Below, piece by piece: positions 15,941-23,251 of a stretch of DNA of 64,000 nucleotides. Numbering within the stretch: the first letter of the stretch is position 1; each line of letters begins with the position of its first letter. The notes under the pieces are model-generated. The model did not search any database and was not told where the DNA came from. It saw nothing but the letters and a program-made list of their open reading frames with translations. Source of the stretch: Escherichia ruysiae (lineage in GTDB: Bacteria > Pseudomonadota > Gammaproteobacteria > Enterobacterales > Enterobacteriaceae); contig NZ_JAVIWS010000002.1 of the NCBI RefSeq assembly GCF_031323975.1, positions 30,952 to 94,951 of the forward strand, written 5' to 3'. The position numbers and the translations under genes are program-made.

Positions 15941-16756
15941 ATGAGCAAAAACTTTTTTCAATCAGGGGCATTTTTGGGGAATGAATTGTCCCGTTTCGCT
16001 TTGAACGCTGATCCGGTGCAGTTAATGGAATCTGCCCGTGCAAGTGCCCAACCGCCAACCGAACCGGTGATTAATAATAATCCGGAACCGGCGGCACAGA
16101 TTAACGAGAACGTTCAATCTGACCCGGCACCTGAGCAAATCCTGGAAGGGAAAGAAGGTAAAGAATGGACCGTCGAACAGGCGCACAAGATGATTCTGGA
16201 AGCTGCAAATCGAAGTGCTATGCAGAATGCGTTGAGTAATGCGGCCGATGCCGTTTTCGCCTGGGCTGATAGCGGTGATCTGACTTTCGACTCCCTTGAT
16301 GGTTTCGTTCAGGCTATTGCTGGTATCTCTGACGACGACGATACCGAAGTTACAGAAGAACAGGACGATGCCTATAACGAAGCATGGGCAAATGTTGCTG
16401 ACTTCCTCGCAGCATGCGGTGTAGATGATGACCTGATCGAAGCATTGGCCGACGATGAAGACGACGACGCAGCTGCTGATGTTGGTTCCGCTATCGCTGG
16501 TTTGGATAGCGACGACCGCGACGAACTTGAAGCGGCGTTTGTTGTTGCTGGCACTTCTGATGAAATGCTGACTGAAGCATTTAAGAAGGTTGTTCGTAAC
16601 GGCGAGATCAAACTCATCCGTAAACGTCTGCGTAAAAAACGTCTGACTGCGGCTCAAAAATCGGCGCTGAAAAAAGCGCGTCGTAAAGCCCAGACCGGCG
16701 CGGCAAAACTGGCCCGCAAAAAGTCAATGAAACTGCGCCGTAAGCGCCTCGGCTAA
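15941..16756 (+). CDS. 21: gp21, acidic tail/baseplate-associated protein
   Basis: 271 aa in three parts: a proline/asparagine-rich N-terminus (residues 25-60); a very acidic helical centre with runs such as SDDDDTEVTEEQDD near 128 and ADDEDDDAAADVG near 168; and a strongly basic C-terminus (IRKRLRKKRL, KKARRKAQTG, LRRKRLG) from about 220. This charge split suggests a scaffold or nucleic-acid or partner-binding adaptor. P1 gene 21 is essential for tail or baseplate formation. No domain recognised. Confidence 0.75.
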   Translation: MSKNFFQSGAFLGNELSRFALNADPVQLMESARASAQPPTEPVINNNPEPAAQINENVQSDPAPEQILEGKEGKEWTVEQAHKMILEAANRSAMQNALSNAADAVFAWADSGDLTFDSLDGFVQAIAGISDDDDTEVTEEQDDAYNEAWANVADFLAACGVDDDLIEALADDEDDDAAADVGSAIAGLDSDDRDELEAAFVVAGTSDEMLTEAFKKVVRNGEIKLIRKRLRKKRLTAAQKSALKKARRKAQTGAAKLARKKSMKLRRKRLG

Positions 16757-16794
16757 AGGAGGAGGCCGGAGAACTCCGGCCTTTAACTTGAATG
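16756..16794 (+). promoter_or_regulatory. SD-hairpin-start element of pmgG
   Basis: A strong AAAGGAGG (16756-16763) is separated from the ATG of pmgG (16792) by 28 nt. Most of the gap can fold as AGGCCGGAG-AA-CTCCGGCCT (9 bp), which would bring the SD to a normal working distance. A similar layout exists at ulx. Confidence 0.55.
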
Positions 16795-17373
16795 GCACCT
16801 ATACCTTTTGGGGTTTACAGCCAGGCTGACGGTGTATCGCCATTTCTGAAAGTTACTTTAACGAACTCTCAGTACCAGGTTACCGGATATATCAGCCAGG
16901 GGGCGGCAATGAATCTGGCCCAGAATTGGGAAGCGCCGTTTACTGGTATGTCTATGGGTTCTGTTGCTGGTGCCTTCAGTGGTTTTGCGCAGGTTGGTAC
17001 TGAAACAACGTCAGTTGCCCGTTGGAACAGCTTAATGGTTTGGGAGGGGGGAACTCCGCCGACGTTCACGCTGCCAGTAATTTTCATTGCTTTGTTTAAC
17101 CCATATACGGAAGTTTCAGGTGCTATCGCCGCGTTGTCAGCAATGATTAGCCCGGAACTTAAAGACGCCAGTATTGGTGGTCGAATCCCGGAGCGGGTGA
17201 CGCTAAACATTGGTCGCCGGATCAACATCATTGATGTCGCTATCCAGGACATAAGTTTCGATCTCGATGCGCCCAGGGACAGCAATGGGCATTTCCTGAA
17301 AAACACCGTCAACCTCCAGTTGACCGGTTCTTCGATATATAACAGTTCCGATATTGTTCGGGCGTTCCAGTAA
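16792..17373 (+). CDS. pmgG: PmgG, putative morphogenetic protein
   Basis: 193 aa, glycine and hydrophobic rich with beta character (MAPIPFGVYSQADGVSPFLKVTLTNSQYQVTGY), suggesting a tail or baseplate structural protein. It lacks membrane helices despite an alanine/glycine-rich middle (GSVAGAFSGFAQVG). Initiation depends on an SD set apart by a stem-loop. It sits between 21 and bplB in the late morphogenesis operon, as pmgG does in P1. Precise role unknown. Confidence 0.75.
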   Translation: MAPIPFGVYSQADGVSPFLKVTLTNSQYQVTGYISQGAAMNLAQNWEAPFTGMSMGSVAGAFSGFAQVGTETTSVARWNSLMVWEGGTPPTFTLPVIFIALFNPYTEVSGAIAALSAMISPELKDASIGGRIPERVTLNIGRRINIIDVAIQDISFDLDAPRDSNGHFLKNTVNLQLTGSSIYNSSDIVRAFQ

Positions 17374-17384
17374 AAGGATTTTAT

Positions 17385-17894
17385 ATGGGGCACAATAACA
17401 CTAAGGGAAACCGTAAATTTATTAAGGGCCGCTATACTGCCAACGCGGCTAAAGGCGAACGTCTGGTATCGTCTGAATTCCAGCTCACTTTTGCAGGCTA
17501 TGAAGATATCAGTGTACTGGTTCGCACGTCGCAAATTCCTGAAATGACCCGCGAGGATGTGGAGGACTATGGTCCGAATGGTGTGAAGTTCAACCAGCAC
17601 GGACCAATTCGAAACTCTGGGGAAATCCAGGTCCAGTGCGTGGAGACTATCGAAGGCGATATTCTTCAGTTCATTAAGGATCGCATTGCGGCGAAGGACT
17701 ATGTTGATATCACGATGGCTGCTACCCCTGAATCCAAATCTTCCGGGGTTAACGCTGTGACAAAAGCTGCTACAACAATTGAAATGTTGGACTGCAAAAT
17801 CTACAGTGATGCAATCGACTTTAGTACCGAAGATGTGACTGCCGCTGTGCGCCCGTCACTTCGTATCGTCTACAACTGGATTGAGTGGGATTAA
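17385..17894 (+). CDS. bplB: BplB, putative baseplate protein
   Basis: 169 aa. The segment AKGERLVSSEFQLTFAGYEDISVLVRTSQIPEMTREDVEDYGPNGVKFNQHGPIRNSGEIQVQCVET resembles tail-tube/baseplate beta-barrel proteins, including a long exposed loop. It ends the gene 23 operon and is followed at once by a strong terminator. Named bplB from P1 order. Its tube-like style could also fit a tube initiator at the baseplate. Confidence 0.75.
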   Translation: MGHNNTKGNRKFIKGRYTANAAKGERLVSSEFQLTFAGYEDISVLVRTSQIPEMTREDVEDYGPNGVKFNQHGPIRNSGEIQVQCVETIEGDILQFIKDRIAAKDYVDITMAATPESKSSGVNAVTKAATTIEMLDCKIYSDAIDFSTEDVTAAVRPSLRIVYNWIEWD

Positions 17895-17913
17895 GAGTCA
17901 TCCCTTGTATTTT

Positions 17914-17937
17914 AAAGCTCCTTCGGGAGCTTTTTTT
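17914..17937 (+). terminator. Terminator after bplB
   Basis: AAAGCTCC-TTCG-GGAGCTTT with seven T residues; a textbook intrinsic terminator ending the 23-bplB late operon. Confidence 0.92.
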
Positions 17938-17997
17938 ATAACCTTTTTATATAAAAATGCATCGATAACATTGTCTGGAGTTTTATGTTAGATTATT

Positions 17998-18014
17998 AAT
18001 GTTCTAATAAACTA
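17998..18014 (+). promoter_or_regulatory. C1-like operator before pmgF
   Basis: AATGTTCTAATAAACTA matches the C1 consensus at 13 of 17 positions including the TCTAATAAA core. It lies between the terminator and pmgF, so pmgF probably has its own C1-repressed promoter. Confidence 0.6.
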
Positions 18015-18065
18015 CAATTATTGAGGTAGATGTTTGTGCCTGTACTGTTAAAGGGGGACTCTAAA

Positions 18066-18662
18066 ATGGCTGTGATTCCAATGTCGTACTCCCCGGGTAC
18101 TGTCGCTCGTCGATTTTCGATCCTGGACGGAGTTACCATCCAGGGTGTGCTTTACCAGGTTATATGGGATTCCAAAACCCCATTTGCAGCTGTAATAGAG
18201 GCTGCGCCTTCTGTTATCGATGGTGATATGCGCCATAAGGTTGTCGCTACTCTTGAACTTCAACGTCGCCCGCAGCTTGAAGGCGTACTGGTAAGGAAGT
18301 TCTGGGAGGATAGCGATGTTGCCCAGATTGAAGGTATCGTGGTTGATGGAACCGTCCGGGATGTCGGTTTAGCTACTTTTGTTTACGAAACCGTAGCCTC
18401 AAAAGCTGGTGTTGTTTTGCTCAGTGATAATGAGCAATACGAAGGTGGAAAAGCTCTTTGGCAACACATCGCCCGTCGCTCTTCCGAGCTAAAAGTGTTT
18501 ATCCTCGACACCGATGCCGCTCAGTATTACCCGTTTGACGGCGAACGTGTTTGCTATGACGGGGAAAGTATTCCTGAATCCGAGATATGGAGTGAACACC
18601 CAGATCGAAGTAAGCATGGGGTTGTTCTTGTCGCTGAATCCATAACTGGAAAGGCGGCATAG
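18066..18662 (+). CDS. pmgF: PmgF, putative morphogenetic function protein
   Basis: 198 aa from MAVIPMSYSPGTVARRFS (18066), which follows AAGGGGGA; an upstream start at 18030 lacks an SD. Mixed beta/alpha protein without signal or membrane segment; no family recognised. It has its own C1-like operator, unlike the late operon before it, so it may be expressed early after induction. A long terminator hairpin follows at 18729. P1 pmgF is at this place. Confidence 0.7.
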   Translation: MAVIPMSYSPGTVARRFSILDGVTIQGVLYQVIWDSKTPFAAVIEAAPSVIDGDMRHKVVATLELQRRPQLEGVLVRKFWEDSDVAQIEGIVVDGTVRDVGLATFVYETVASKAGVVLLSDNEQYEGGKALWQHIARRSSELKVFILDTDAAQYYPFDGERVCYDGESIPESEIWSEHPDRSKHGVVLVAESITGKAA

Positions 18663-18844
18663 CAGTAAAAAATTCCTTGCTCCTTAAAAGGGGAGAGGGC
18701 TAATCTACGTATGCTAAGCATAGATATGGCCTCAGATTAATGTTAAGCGTCTTGCAGGACGCGTAATGTTATCTGGGGCTTTTTTCTATCTGCTTGTCGG
18801 GTAATGCCTGAAGCAGATAGCCTCAAGCACCCGCAGCGGGTGTA
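18663..18844. terminator. Intergenic region with large terminator hairpin
   Basis: Arms from 18729 (GCCTCAGATTAATGTTAAGCGTC) and up to 18780 form a hairpin of more than 20 bp with CTTGCAGG at the tip, then TTTTTT; it ends pmgF transcription. Upstream is a near-palindrome around TATGCTAAGCATA (about 18711-18723), which could be a protein site. A second small hairpin, CACCCGCAGCGGGTG, lies near 18828. Confidence 0.75.
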
Positions 18845-19090
18845 TCAATGTCTGGCTTTTTTTCTATAGAAATCACCTGGAAGGGTGAATATCCACATCA
18901 GAAGAAATGTTGCAGCAAACATGATCCCTAATGGCCAGACCGCGCCAAAGAAAATCCATACTAAGATTTCCTCTGCTCGTTCTTTGCGGTCGATATCGAC
19001 AAGTATTTTTCGGCTGATCATGTATACACAGAAGCCAATGCAAACATATCCTGCAAAAGCGATCGCTAACTGTAAAAAATCAGATTGCAT
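18845..19090 (-). CDS. Small two-span membrane protein (rlf position)
   Basis: Start chosen at MQSDFLQLAIAFAGYVCIG (19090), with GAGG 6 nt upstream. The 81-aa product has two hydrophobic spans (about 5-24, and 48-70: ILVWIFFGAVWPLGIMFAATFLLMWIF) flanked by basic residues, so it is an inner membrane protein. It is the last gene of the leftward kilA-repL operon. P1 carries rlfA and rlfB (replication lytic function) here; which one this equals cannot be told. Confidence 0.7.
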   Translation of the reverse strand: MQSDFLQLAIAFAGYVCIGFCVYMISRKILVDIDRKERAEEILVWIFFGAVWPLGIMFAATFLLMWIFTLPGDFYRKKARH

Positions 19091-19126
19091 CTCCGACCTC
19101 AAACTGAAAACGCCAGGTGACTCCAG

Positions 19127-19137
19127 ATTAGAGCAAT
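19127..19137 (-). promoter_or_regulatory. Partial C1 operator
   Basis: ATTAGAGCAAT matches the first 11 bases of the C1 consensus exactly in reverse, but the AT-rich half is absent. It lies between repL and the rlf-like gene. It could be a weak site or a relic. Confidence 0.35.
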
Positions 19138-19140
19138 CTA

Positions 19141-19986
19141 TCACCCTCTGAATCCCGCCGGTATACCCCATTGTTCGTTATCTTTATTTTTGGCTAAAAC
19201 CGCATTAAGAGCTTCGTTTACCGTCATGCAATGCGGTAGGTTATCGAAGTTTGATATCCCGCCAATATCAGGCGAACGCTTGTTCTTCAGGTAAGCATAT
19301 TTCCGCGCAGCCGCCTCTACTTTCTGCTTGAACTCATGTTTTTGAGCGCGTTTTTTGGATAACCGCAGATTGTCAGCCTTTGCTTTTGCCTCAGCGATCC
19401 ATGAAGTCAATTTTTTGAGTCTGGTCGTTCCGGCACCGCCGGAAACTGATCTTTTTGTTTTTTTAACTTGTGACTTCTTATTCTTTATTGCCACGTCATC
19501 CTGACAGGGGGAGGGGGTATCATTTTGACATGGGGGTGTGGATAAAAAATCAAATAAAGCCAATGTCTTAGCGAGAACAGCTTTAACCTTGGTTGCGGCT
19601 GAAGAGATCTTTAATTTGCTTTCAGTCAGCGCGTTTTTAGCTTGTTGTGCGAAGGCCAAAAAGGATGGTGTAAACCGGTACAGGTTAGCGCGGCGTTCAC
19701 GGTGATCGCCGATAACAATCTCTACAGACAGGATTCCTTTGTTTACAGCTTCACGGAATGCACGAACGACGGTTGATTGGCTATAACCAGTTTCTGCCGC
19801 GATCAGGCGGTGAGGCTTGTGAATGAAGTATTCACTGGTTGTTGCCGCGAGATTTGCACATTGCGACAGGATATGCCCGGCGCTACGGGATAGACCGGAG
19901 TGTGTTACAAAGCAGGCCAATTCATAGCCAGAAAAAGTAAAATCGCTCATCGTTATACAGCTCAGGAAAGTGACTTTAGCCAGCAT
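19141..19986 (-). CDS. repL: RepL, lytic replication initiator
   Basis: 281 aa from the first ATG (19986); a second possible start is MSDFTFSGYELACFV at 19950. Neither has a strong SD. The N-terminal part contains a winged helix (RLIAAETGYSQSTVVRAFREAVNKGILSVEI, about residues 60-92). The C-terminal half is very basic (KNKKSQVKKTKRSVS, RLSKKRAQKHEFKQK). In P1 RepL starts lytic replication at oriL, which lies inside repL. It follows kilA under the C1-controlled leftward promoter. Confidence 0.92.
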   Translation of the reverse strand: MLAKVTFLSCITMSDFTFSGYELACFVTHSGLSRSAGHILSQCANLAATTSEYFIHKPHRLIAAETGYSQSTVVRAFREAVNKGILSVEIVIGDHRERRANLYRFTPSFLAFAQQAKNALTESKLKISSAATKVKAVLAKTLALFDFLSTPPCQNDTPSPCQDDVAIKNKKSQVKKTKRSVSGGAGTTRLKKLTSWIAEAKAKADNLRLSKKRAQKHEFKQKVEAAARKYAYLKNKRSPDIGGISNFDNLPHCMTVNEALNAVLAKNKDNEQWGIPAGFRG

Positions 19987-20015
19987 TACAATGCTGGTGG
20001 TTCTTACTACGTCTG

Positions 20016-20816
20016 TTAGCGCGTCGCCGCGATAGGCACCAGCACACCAGCATCAAGCAATCGCTTCATAAGCCACTGCTGACCTTTGCCGGTTATACGA
20101 GTCGTGAAAGAAATCCTGCTTCCATTGCTTGTATCGATCACGGTTTCTTTAAGGGTGAAATACCCACGGGATATGTATTCTTGTTTGGGGACGTTCCTGC
20201 GTTCACCGGTTGCGATCAGAATTCCGTTATCACGCAACCAGGTGAAGAGATAGTTTTGGCCCAGGCCGAGCACTTTGGCATAGTTGCCGATTAGAACCCC
20301 GCTGGCGGTAGCAACGCGTTCGGCGAATTCGACTTTAGGGGCATCCATAAGCATTTTTTGCTCCAGGCGTTGCTTTTGCTCTGCCAGGTCGGCTGCCAAA
20401 CGGAGTGCTTCAGGGAGACTCTGCGGAATAGCTGGTTGTAATCTTCCGGCTCGATAGTCGATAAATGTCTGGTTTACCTTCAGCCGAAACGCGGGAGAAA
20501 TCCAACCTGCGTACTCCACAGCGAGCAATTCATGGGCAAAAGTGCCGCCGCCACGACCTTCGAACGAAACTATGCAATTCTGCATAGTTTCTTTTTCAAG
20601 CTCTTCAATGAGCTGTTTGGCTGACAGCGTTCTTAGCCATTGAGCTGGCGCTTTATGGGCACCGAGTCCGCTCGCTCTGTGTAGAGCATTAAGGTTGTAA
20701 CGGCCAGCGCGGTCGGTCGTAATTTCAACACCACAAATAACAGGTAGAGTGGTTGAAGGATCGACATTTTGATGAAGGTTTGATATATTCATATCCGCAT
20801 TGAATGTTTGTTGCAT
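20016..20816 (-). CDS. kilA: KilA, host-killing KilA-N/antirepressor-domain protein
   Basis: 266 aa, SD GGAG seven bases before ATG. The KilA-N DNA-binding domain spans about 25-115 (ITTDRAGRYNLNALHRASGLGAHKAPAQWLRTL through GTFAHELLAVEYAGWISPAFRLKVNQTFIDYRAGR). A KilA-C/ANT-type C-domain (LPEALRLAADLAEQKQRLEQK to ITGKGQQWLMKRLLDAGVLVPI) is clearly related to the end of Ant. In P1 KilA is lethal to the cell but dispensable for phage growth. It is the first gene of the C1-repressed operon. Confidence 0.95.
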   Translation of the reverse strand: MQQTFNADMNISNLHQNVDPSTTLPVICGVEITTDRAGRYNLNALHRASGLGAHKAPAQWLRTLSAKQLIEELEKETMQNCIVSFEGRGGGTFAHELLAVEYAGWISPAFRLKVNQTFIDYRAGRLQPAIPQSLPEALRLAADLAEQKQRLEQKMLMDAPKVEFAERVATASGVLIGNYAKVLGLGQNYLFTWLRDNGILIATGERRNVPKQEYISRGYFTLKETVIDTSNGSRISFTTRITGKGQQWLMKRLLDAGVLVPIAATR

Positions 20817-20885
20817 TTTTTCTCCAAATTTGCATCAACCTTCAATCACCAGCTCGAAATGGTGATTCTTTGCACTTAGAAAACG

Positions 20886-20902
20886 AAATTTATTAGAGCA
20901 AA
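20886..20902 (-). promoter_or_regulatory. C1 operator of the kilA-repL promoter
   Basis: AAATTTATTAGAGCAAA, 16/17 to the reverse consensus, about 70 bp before kilA. It corresponds to the P1 lytic replicon operator (Op53 type), keeping repL silent in the lysogen. Confidence 0.9.
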
Positions 20903-20945
20903 TTTTTCTAACTCGATCCAGATCGGGTTGGTCGAACTGCTCAGA

Positions 20946-20979
20946 AACCTGCCAGTTCGCTGGCAGGTTTTTTCTTTTG
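20946..20979 (+). terminator. Hairpin terminator between ant and kilA
   Basis: AACCTGCCA-GTTCGC-TGGCAGGTT followed by TTTTCTTTT on the plus strand. The T-run favours rightward termination, but all adjacent genes run left, so it may mainly stop antisense transcription or act at the end of ant from the hairpin alone. Confidence 0.65.
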
Positions 20980-21777
20980 TTAACCTATTGCTACTGGTTT
21001 TAACAAACCAGCATCAAGTAGCTTGCGAGTCAACCACTGCTGGCCTTTACCCGTTAATTGGGGCGTCAGCCGTATCTGGTAGCCATTTTCATCATCCAGC
21101 ACCACTTCTTTCACCGTGAAATACCCGGCGTTGATGTACTGTTGGCGCGGTACGTTTTTGCGCGCACCAAAAGCCATGAGAATGCCGTTCTGGCGCAACC
21201 ATGAGAAAAGGGCGTTTTGCTTCAGTCCAACGACCTTTGCAAAGTTCCCGATCAGGATTCCATTAGCCACTGATACCCGGTCGGCAAAATCGACTTTAGG
21301 GGCTGCGGCCACCAGCTGTTGTTCCAGCTGCATTTTCTGTTCTGCTAACTCGGCAGCCAGGCGCAGTGCTTCCGGTAATGTTTGGGGGATCGATGGGGTA
21401 GGGGAGTTTGCCTGCTGCAATTCTTCCAGTTTGTCGATCAGCGAACGGCGGACCGCTTTCGATTCGCGAGCAGCAACGCGCAGGGCTTGTTTGTATGTCA
21501 TTACTATAACTACCTGATCCGCTCCACCTTTTTTCTTATCCATAGGGGTTACGAAGATTTCGTAACCCTCCCCATCAAGCTCATCCTTAACTCTGGCAAT
21601 GAAATCATTGTTGCGAACTGGTTTTTCGCTACATAATTTCCGTGCCTCATTGACCATCTTTAACAGTGTCAGGCTGTCGATTGTGTCTCCGGTGGTGGGG
21701 ATGACATTCACGGCTGGTGCTGGCGTTGCTGAAGCAACAGGTGCTGGTTTTTTAACATTCAAATTATTACTGGTCAT
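20980..21777 (-). CDS. ant2: Ant2, shorter antirepressor from internal start
   Basis: Same frame as ant1, beginning at MTSNNLNVKKPAPVASA (residue 84 of Ant1) with a textbook AAAGGAGG eight bases before the ATG. The product is 265 aa and keeps the repressor-interacting and KilA-C-type parts. In P1 Ant1 and Ant2 form a complex needed for antirepression. Confidence 0.85.
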   Translation of the reverse strand: MTSNNLNVKKPAPVASATPAPAVNVIPTTGDTIDSLTLLKMVNEARKLCSEKPVRNNDFIARVKDELDGEGYEIFVTPMDKKKGGADQVVIVMTYKQALRVAARESKAVRRSLIDKLEELQQANSPTPSIPQTLPEALRLAAELAEQKMQLEQQLVAAAPKVDFADRVSVANGILIGNFAKVVGLKQNALFSWLRQNGILMAFGARKNVPRQQYINAGYFTVKEVVLDDENGYQIRLTPQLTGKGQQWLTRKLLDAGLLKPVAIG

Positions 21778-22026
21778 TCTATGTGCCTCCTTTCTCATTT
21801 CTGCTGCCACCGTTGCGTAACGTAGACGTCCTTGTTCAATCAAATAATCCCTGATCTCGGCTATCAGTAGCCTGTTGATCACAGCCTTATCTGTTCGGGT
21901 ATAAAAACGCCTGGTTATCATGAAATAGTTGGCAATTGCGCCGGGGATCTCCCGTGTCGGTATACAGGCAGTATGCAGGGCGATCGCTTCGGCTATGTCA
22001 TTACGGGTGACGAGAGGTTTTTTCAT
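20980..22026 (-). CDS. ant1: Ant1 antirepressor (with internal Ant2 start)
   Basis: 348 aa. ATG overlaps the icd stop (TTATGA), so translation is probably coupled to icd. A basic N-terminus is followed by a central DNA/repressor-binding region (TLLKMVNEARKLCSEKP... VIVMTYKQALRVAARESKAVRRSLIDKLEEL) and a KilA-C-type domain (TLPEALRLAAELAEQKMQLEQQ to LTGKGQQWLTRKLLDAGLLKPV). P1 Ant1 and Ant2 together antagonise C1 and force lytic growth. Expression is blocked by c4 RNA. An internal start with perfect SD makes Ant2. Confidence 0.93.
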   Translation of the reverse strand: MKKPLVTRNDIAEAIALHTACIPTREIPGAIANYFMITRRFYTRTDKAVINRLLIAEIRDYLIEQGRLRYATVAAEMRKEAHRMTSNNLNVKKPAPVASATPAPAVNVIPTTGDTIDSLTLLKMVNEARKLCSEKPVRNNDFIARVKDELDGEGYEIFVTPMDKKKGGADQVVIVMTYKQALRVAARESKAVRRSLIDKLEELQQANSPTPSIPQTLPEALRLAAELAEQKMQLEQQLVAAAPKVDFADRVSVANGILIGNFAKVVGLKQNALFSWLRQNGILMAFGARKNVPRQQYINAGYFTVKEVVLDDENGYQIRLTPQLTGKGQQWLTRKLLDAGLLKPVAIG

Positions 22027-22244
22027 AAACCCCCCTGAACGTCGGCAGAGAAGGGGAGGCTCCAGTAACTAAGTGAATTGCGCGAGTTAGTTGAAAAACG
22101 GGCAGTAAAAATGCAGGGGCCATCAGGCAATTGAGAGCGTGCTTCGTCTTCAGTTGCTGCGATAACGAAGTGATAGTGGTGTTTTTTACAGGAATAGAAA
22201 CGCCAGATGAATTCTGGGCGTGCGCAAGGATTGGCATTAACCAT
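22023..22244 (-). CDS. icd: Icd, inhibitor of cell division
   Basis: 73 aa, MVNANPCARPEFIWRFYSC onwards; the stop overlaps the ant1 start. Belongs to the Icd-like family of small toxic phage proteins with an aromatic N-terminal motif and a TEDEARSQLPDGPCIFTARF segment. In P1 Icd blocks septation, and its translation is needed for ant because c4 RNA covers its ribosome site. An alternative frame at 22001-22237 is a shadow. Confidence 0.88.
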   Translation of the reverse strand: MVNANPCARPEFIWRFYSCKKHHYHFVIAATEDEARSQLPDGPCIFTARFSTNSRNSLSYWSLPFSADVQGGL

Positions 22245-22248
22245 AGTT

Positions 22249-22470
22249 ACGGCCTCACAATCAGGTTTAACAACCTGCTACCCGCTGCTAAACAGGTGGC
22301 AGGACGTGACGGGGTTAGCAGACTGGCGATTGTGAAACCAGCAGGCCGAAGCCTCCCCATCACGCCCCACCATAATTTGGGCGTAACGCGGTTTTACGGA
22401 CACAAAAATACCGCAATATCGGATATCTGCGGCTGTCCGCACAATCATTCAGGCTGCTAAACCCGGTCGC
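22249..22470 (-). ncRNA. c4: c4 antisense RNA and target region
   Basis: The leftward leader of icd/ant holds a structured segment whose element at 22328-22335 (TCACAATC in RNA sense) can pair with GATTGTGA at 22262-22255 just before the icd start. A hairpin with CTGCTAA/TTTAGCAG arms lies between (about 22282-22325). This is the P1/P7 c4 arrangement: RNA cut from the same transcript pairs in trans with two short targets and shuts off icd/ant. The exact ends of mature c4 cannot be set by eye. Confidence 0.8.
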
Positions 22471-22558
22471 AGAATTTGCTACGACGGCGGAACTATAAGC
22501 CTGAACGATTAAAAGGTCAATATGATGCGAAAAGATAGCATTCGTGACTTAAAAATAC

Positions 22559-22575
22559 AAATTTATTAGAGCATT
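22559..22575 (-). promoter_or_regulatory. C1 operator at the immunity/sim boundary
   Basis: AAATTTATTAGAGCATT is 16/17 to the reverse consensus. It lies between leftward c4-icd-ant and the rightward sim cluster, at the position of the P1 Op51 site. Confidence 0.88.
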
Positions 22576-22671
22576 ATCTGCTTAATAAATACACAGTTGG
22601 ATCTAATAACCTCTTTTTTTTAAAGGCGAAAATATGTACCCTAAATGGGTGATAAGGCAGGTGAGTTTATA

Positions 22672-23163
22672 ATGAGAAAACTATTACTATCGTTATTATT
22701 TATGGCTGGGACTGTTAATGCAGCATCAAGTGTAAAGGCGATTTGTACCGACTACACGAAATACCTTGGGCACGTTTACGGCTTTGCTGTCAGTCAAGAC
22801 GAATCCATGCGCAAGAAGTTACTATCAGATATGAAACGCCTTAAACTTTCTGAAGCGATGGTGCAGCAAGAACTGTATAAAGTCGCAACCAACGAAAATG
22901 CTAAATATCAATATTCTCGCCTATTAAACCCCGATGCAAATGAGATCAATCGAAGCACTTTCGATTATATGGTAAAGGCATGCGAAACCGCTCCTGATTT
23001 TGCTATCCCTAGCTGGGGCGTACTGGTGGCGAGCAATGCCGTTAATAAAGAAGACGTTGGAAGAAATGGCATTGATTCAATCAGAAACGCCCCGGGAATG
23101 CGCCATCAAAACGTGCAGGGTACGCTTGAAGAACGAGCCAGGGGGCCGGGTGTAGCTCCATAA
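22672..23163 (+). CDS. simA: Secreted Sim-cluster protein with tape-measure-like tail
   Basis: 163 aa from MRKLLLSLLFMAGTVNA (22672): a clear signal peptide, cleavage expected after VNA. The mature helical body (SSVKAICTDYTKYLGHVYG...) has two Cys residues that could form a disulfide. The last 28 residues (DSIRNAPGMRHQNVQGTLEERARGPG region) match two places in the tape measure Sit at protein level but not at DNA level. It is the first of three genes where P1 keeps simABC, which block superinfecting phage DNA entry. The letter is positional. The peptide tail suggests contact with, or mimicry of, Sit. Confidence 0.75.
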   Translation: MRKLLLSLLFMAGTVNAASSVKAICTDYTKYLGHVYGFAVSQDESMRKKLLSDMKRLKLSEAMVQQELYKVATNENAKYQYSRLLNPDANEINRSTFDYMVKACETAPDFAIPSWGVLVASNAVNKEDVGRNGIDSIRNAPGMRHQNVQGTLEERARGPGVAP

Positions 23164-23251
23164 TTTAATGAATAATATTAAATTCTCTGGGCATAGTGGA
23201 CCTAACAATATGGACTATGCCTATAATATCTAAATTCAAAAGGATAAAAAT

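Noticed and set aside
19968..20000. Late-promoter-like AAGTGACTT with four-base spacing
   Set aside because: It points rightward, antisense to kilA/repL, with a poor -10 (CAGCAT); likely chance.
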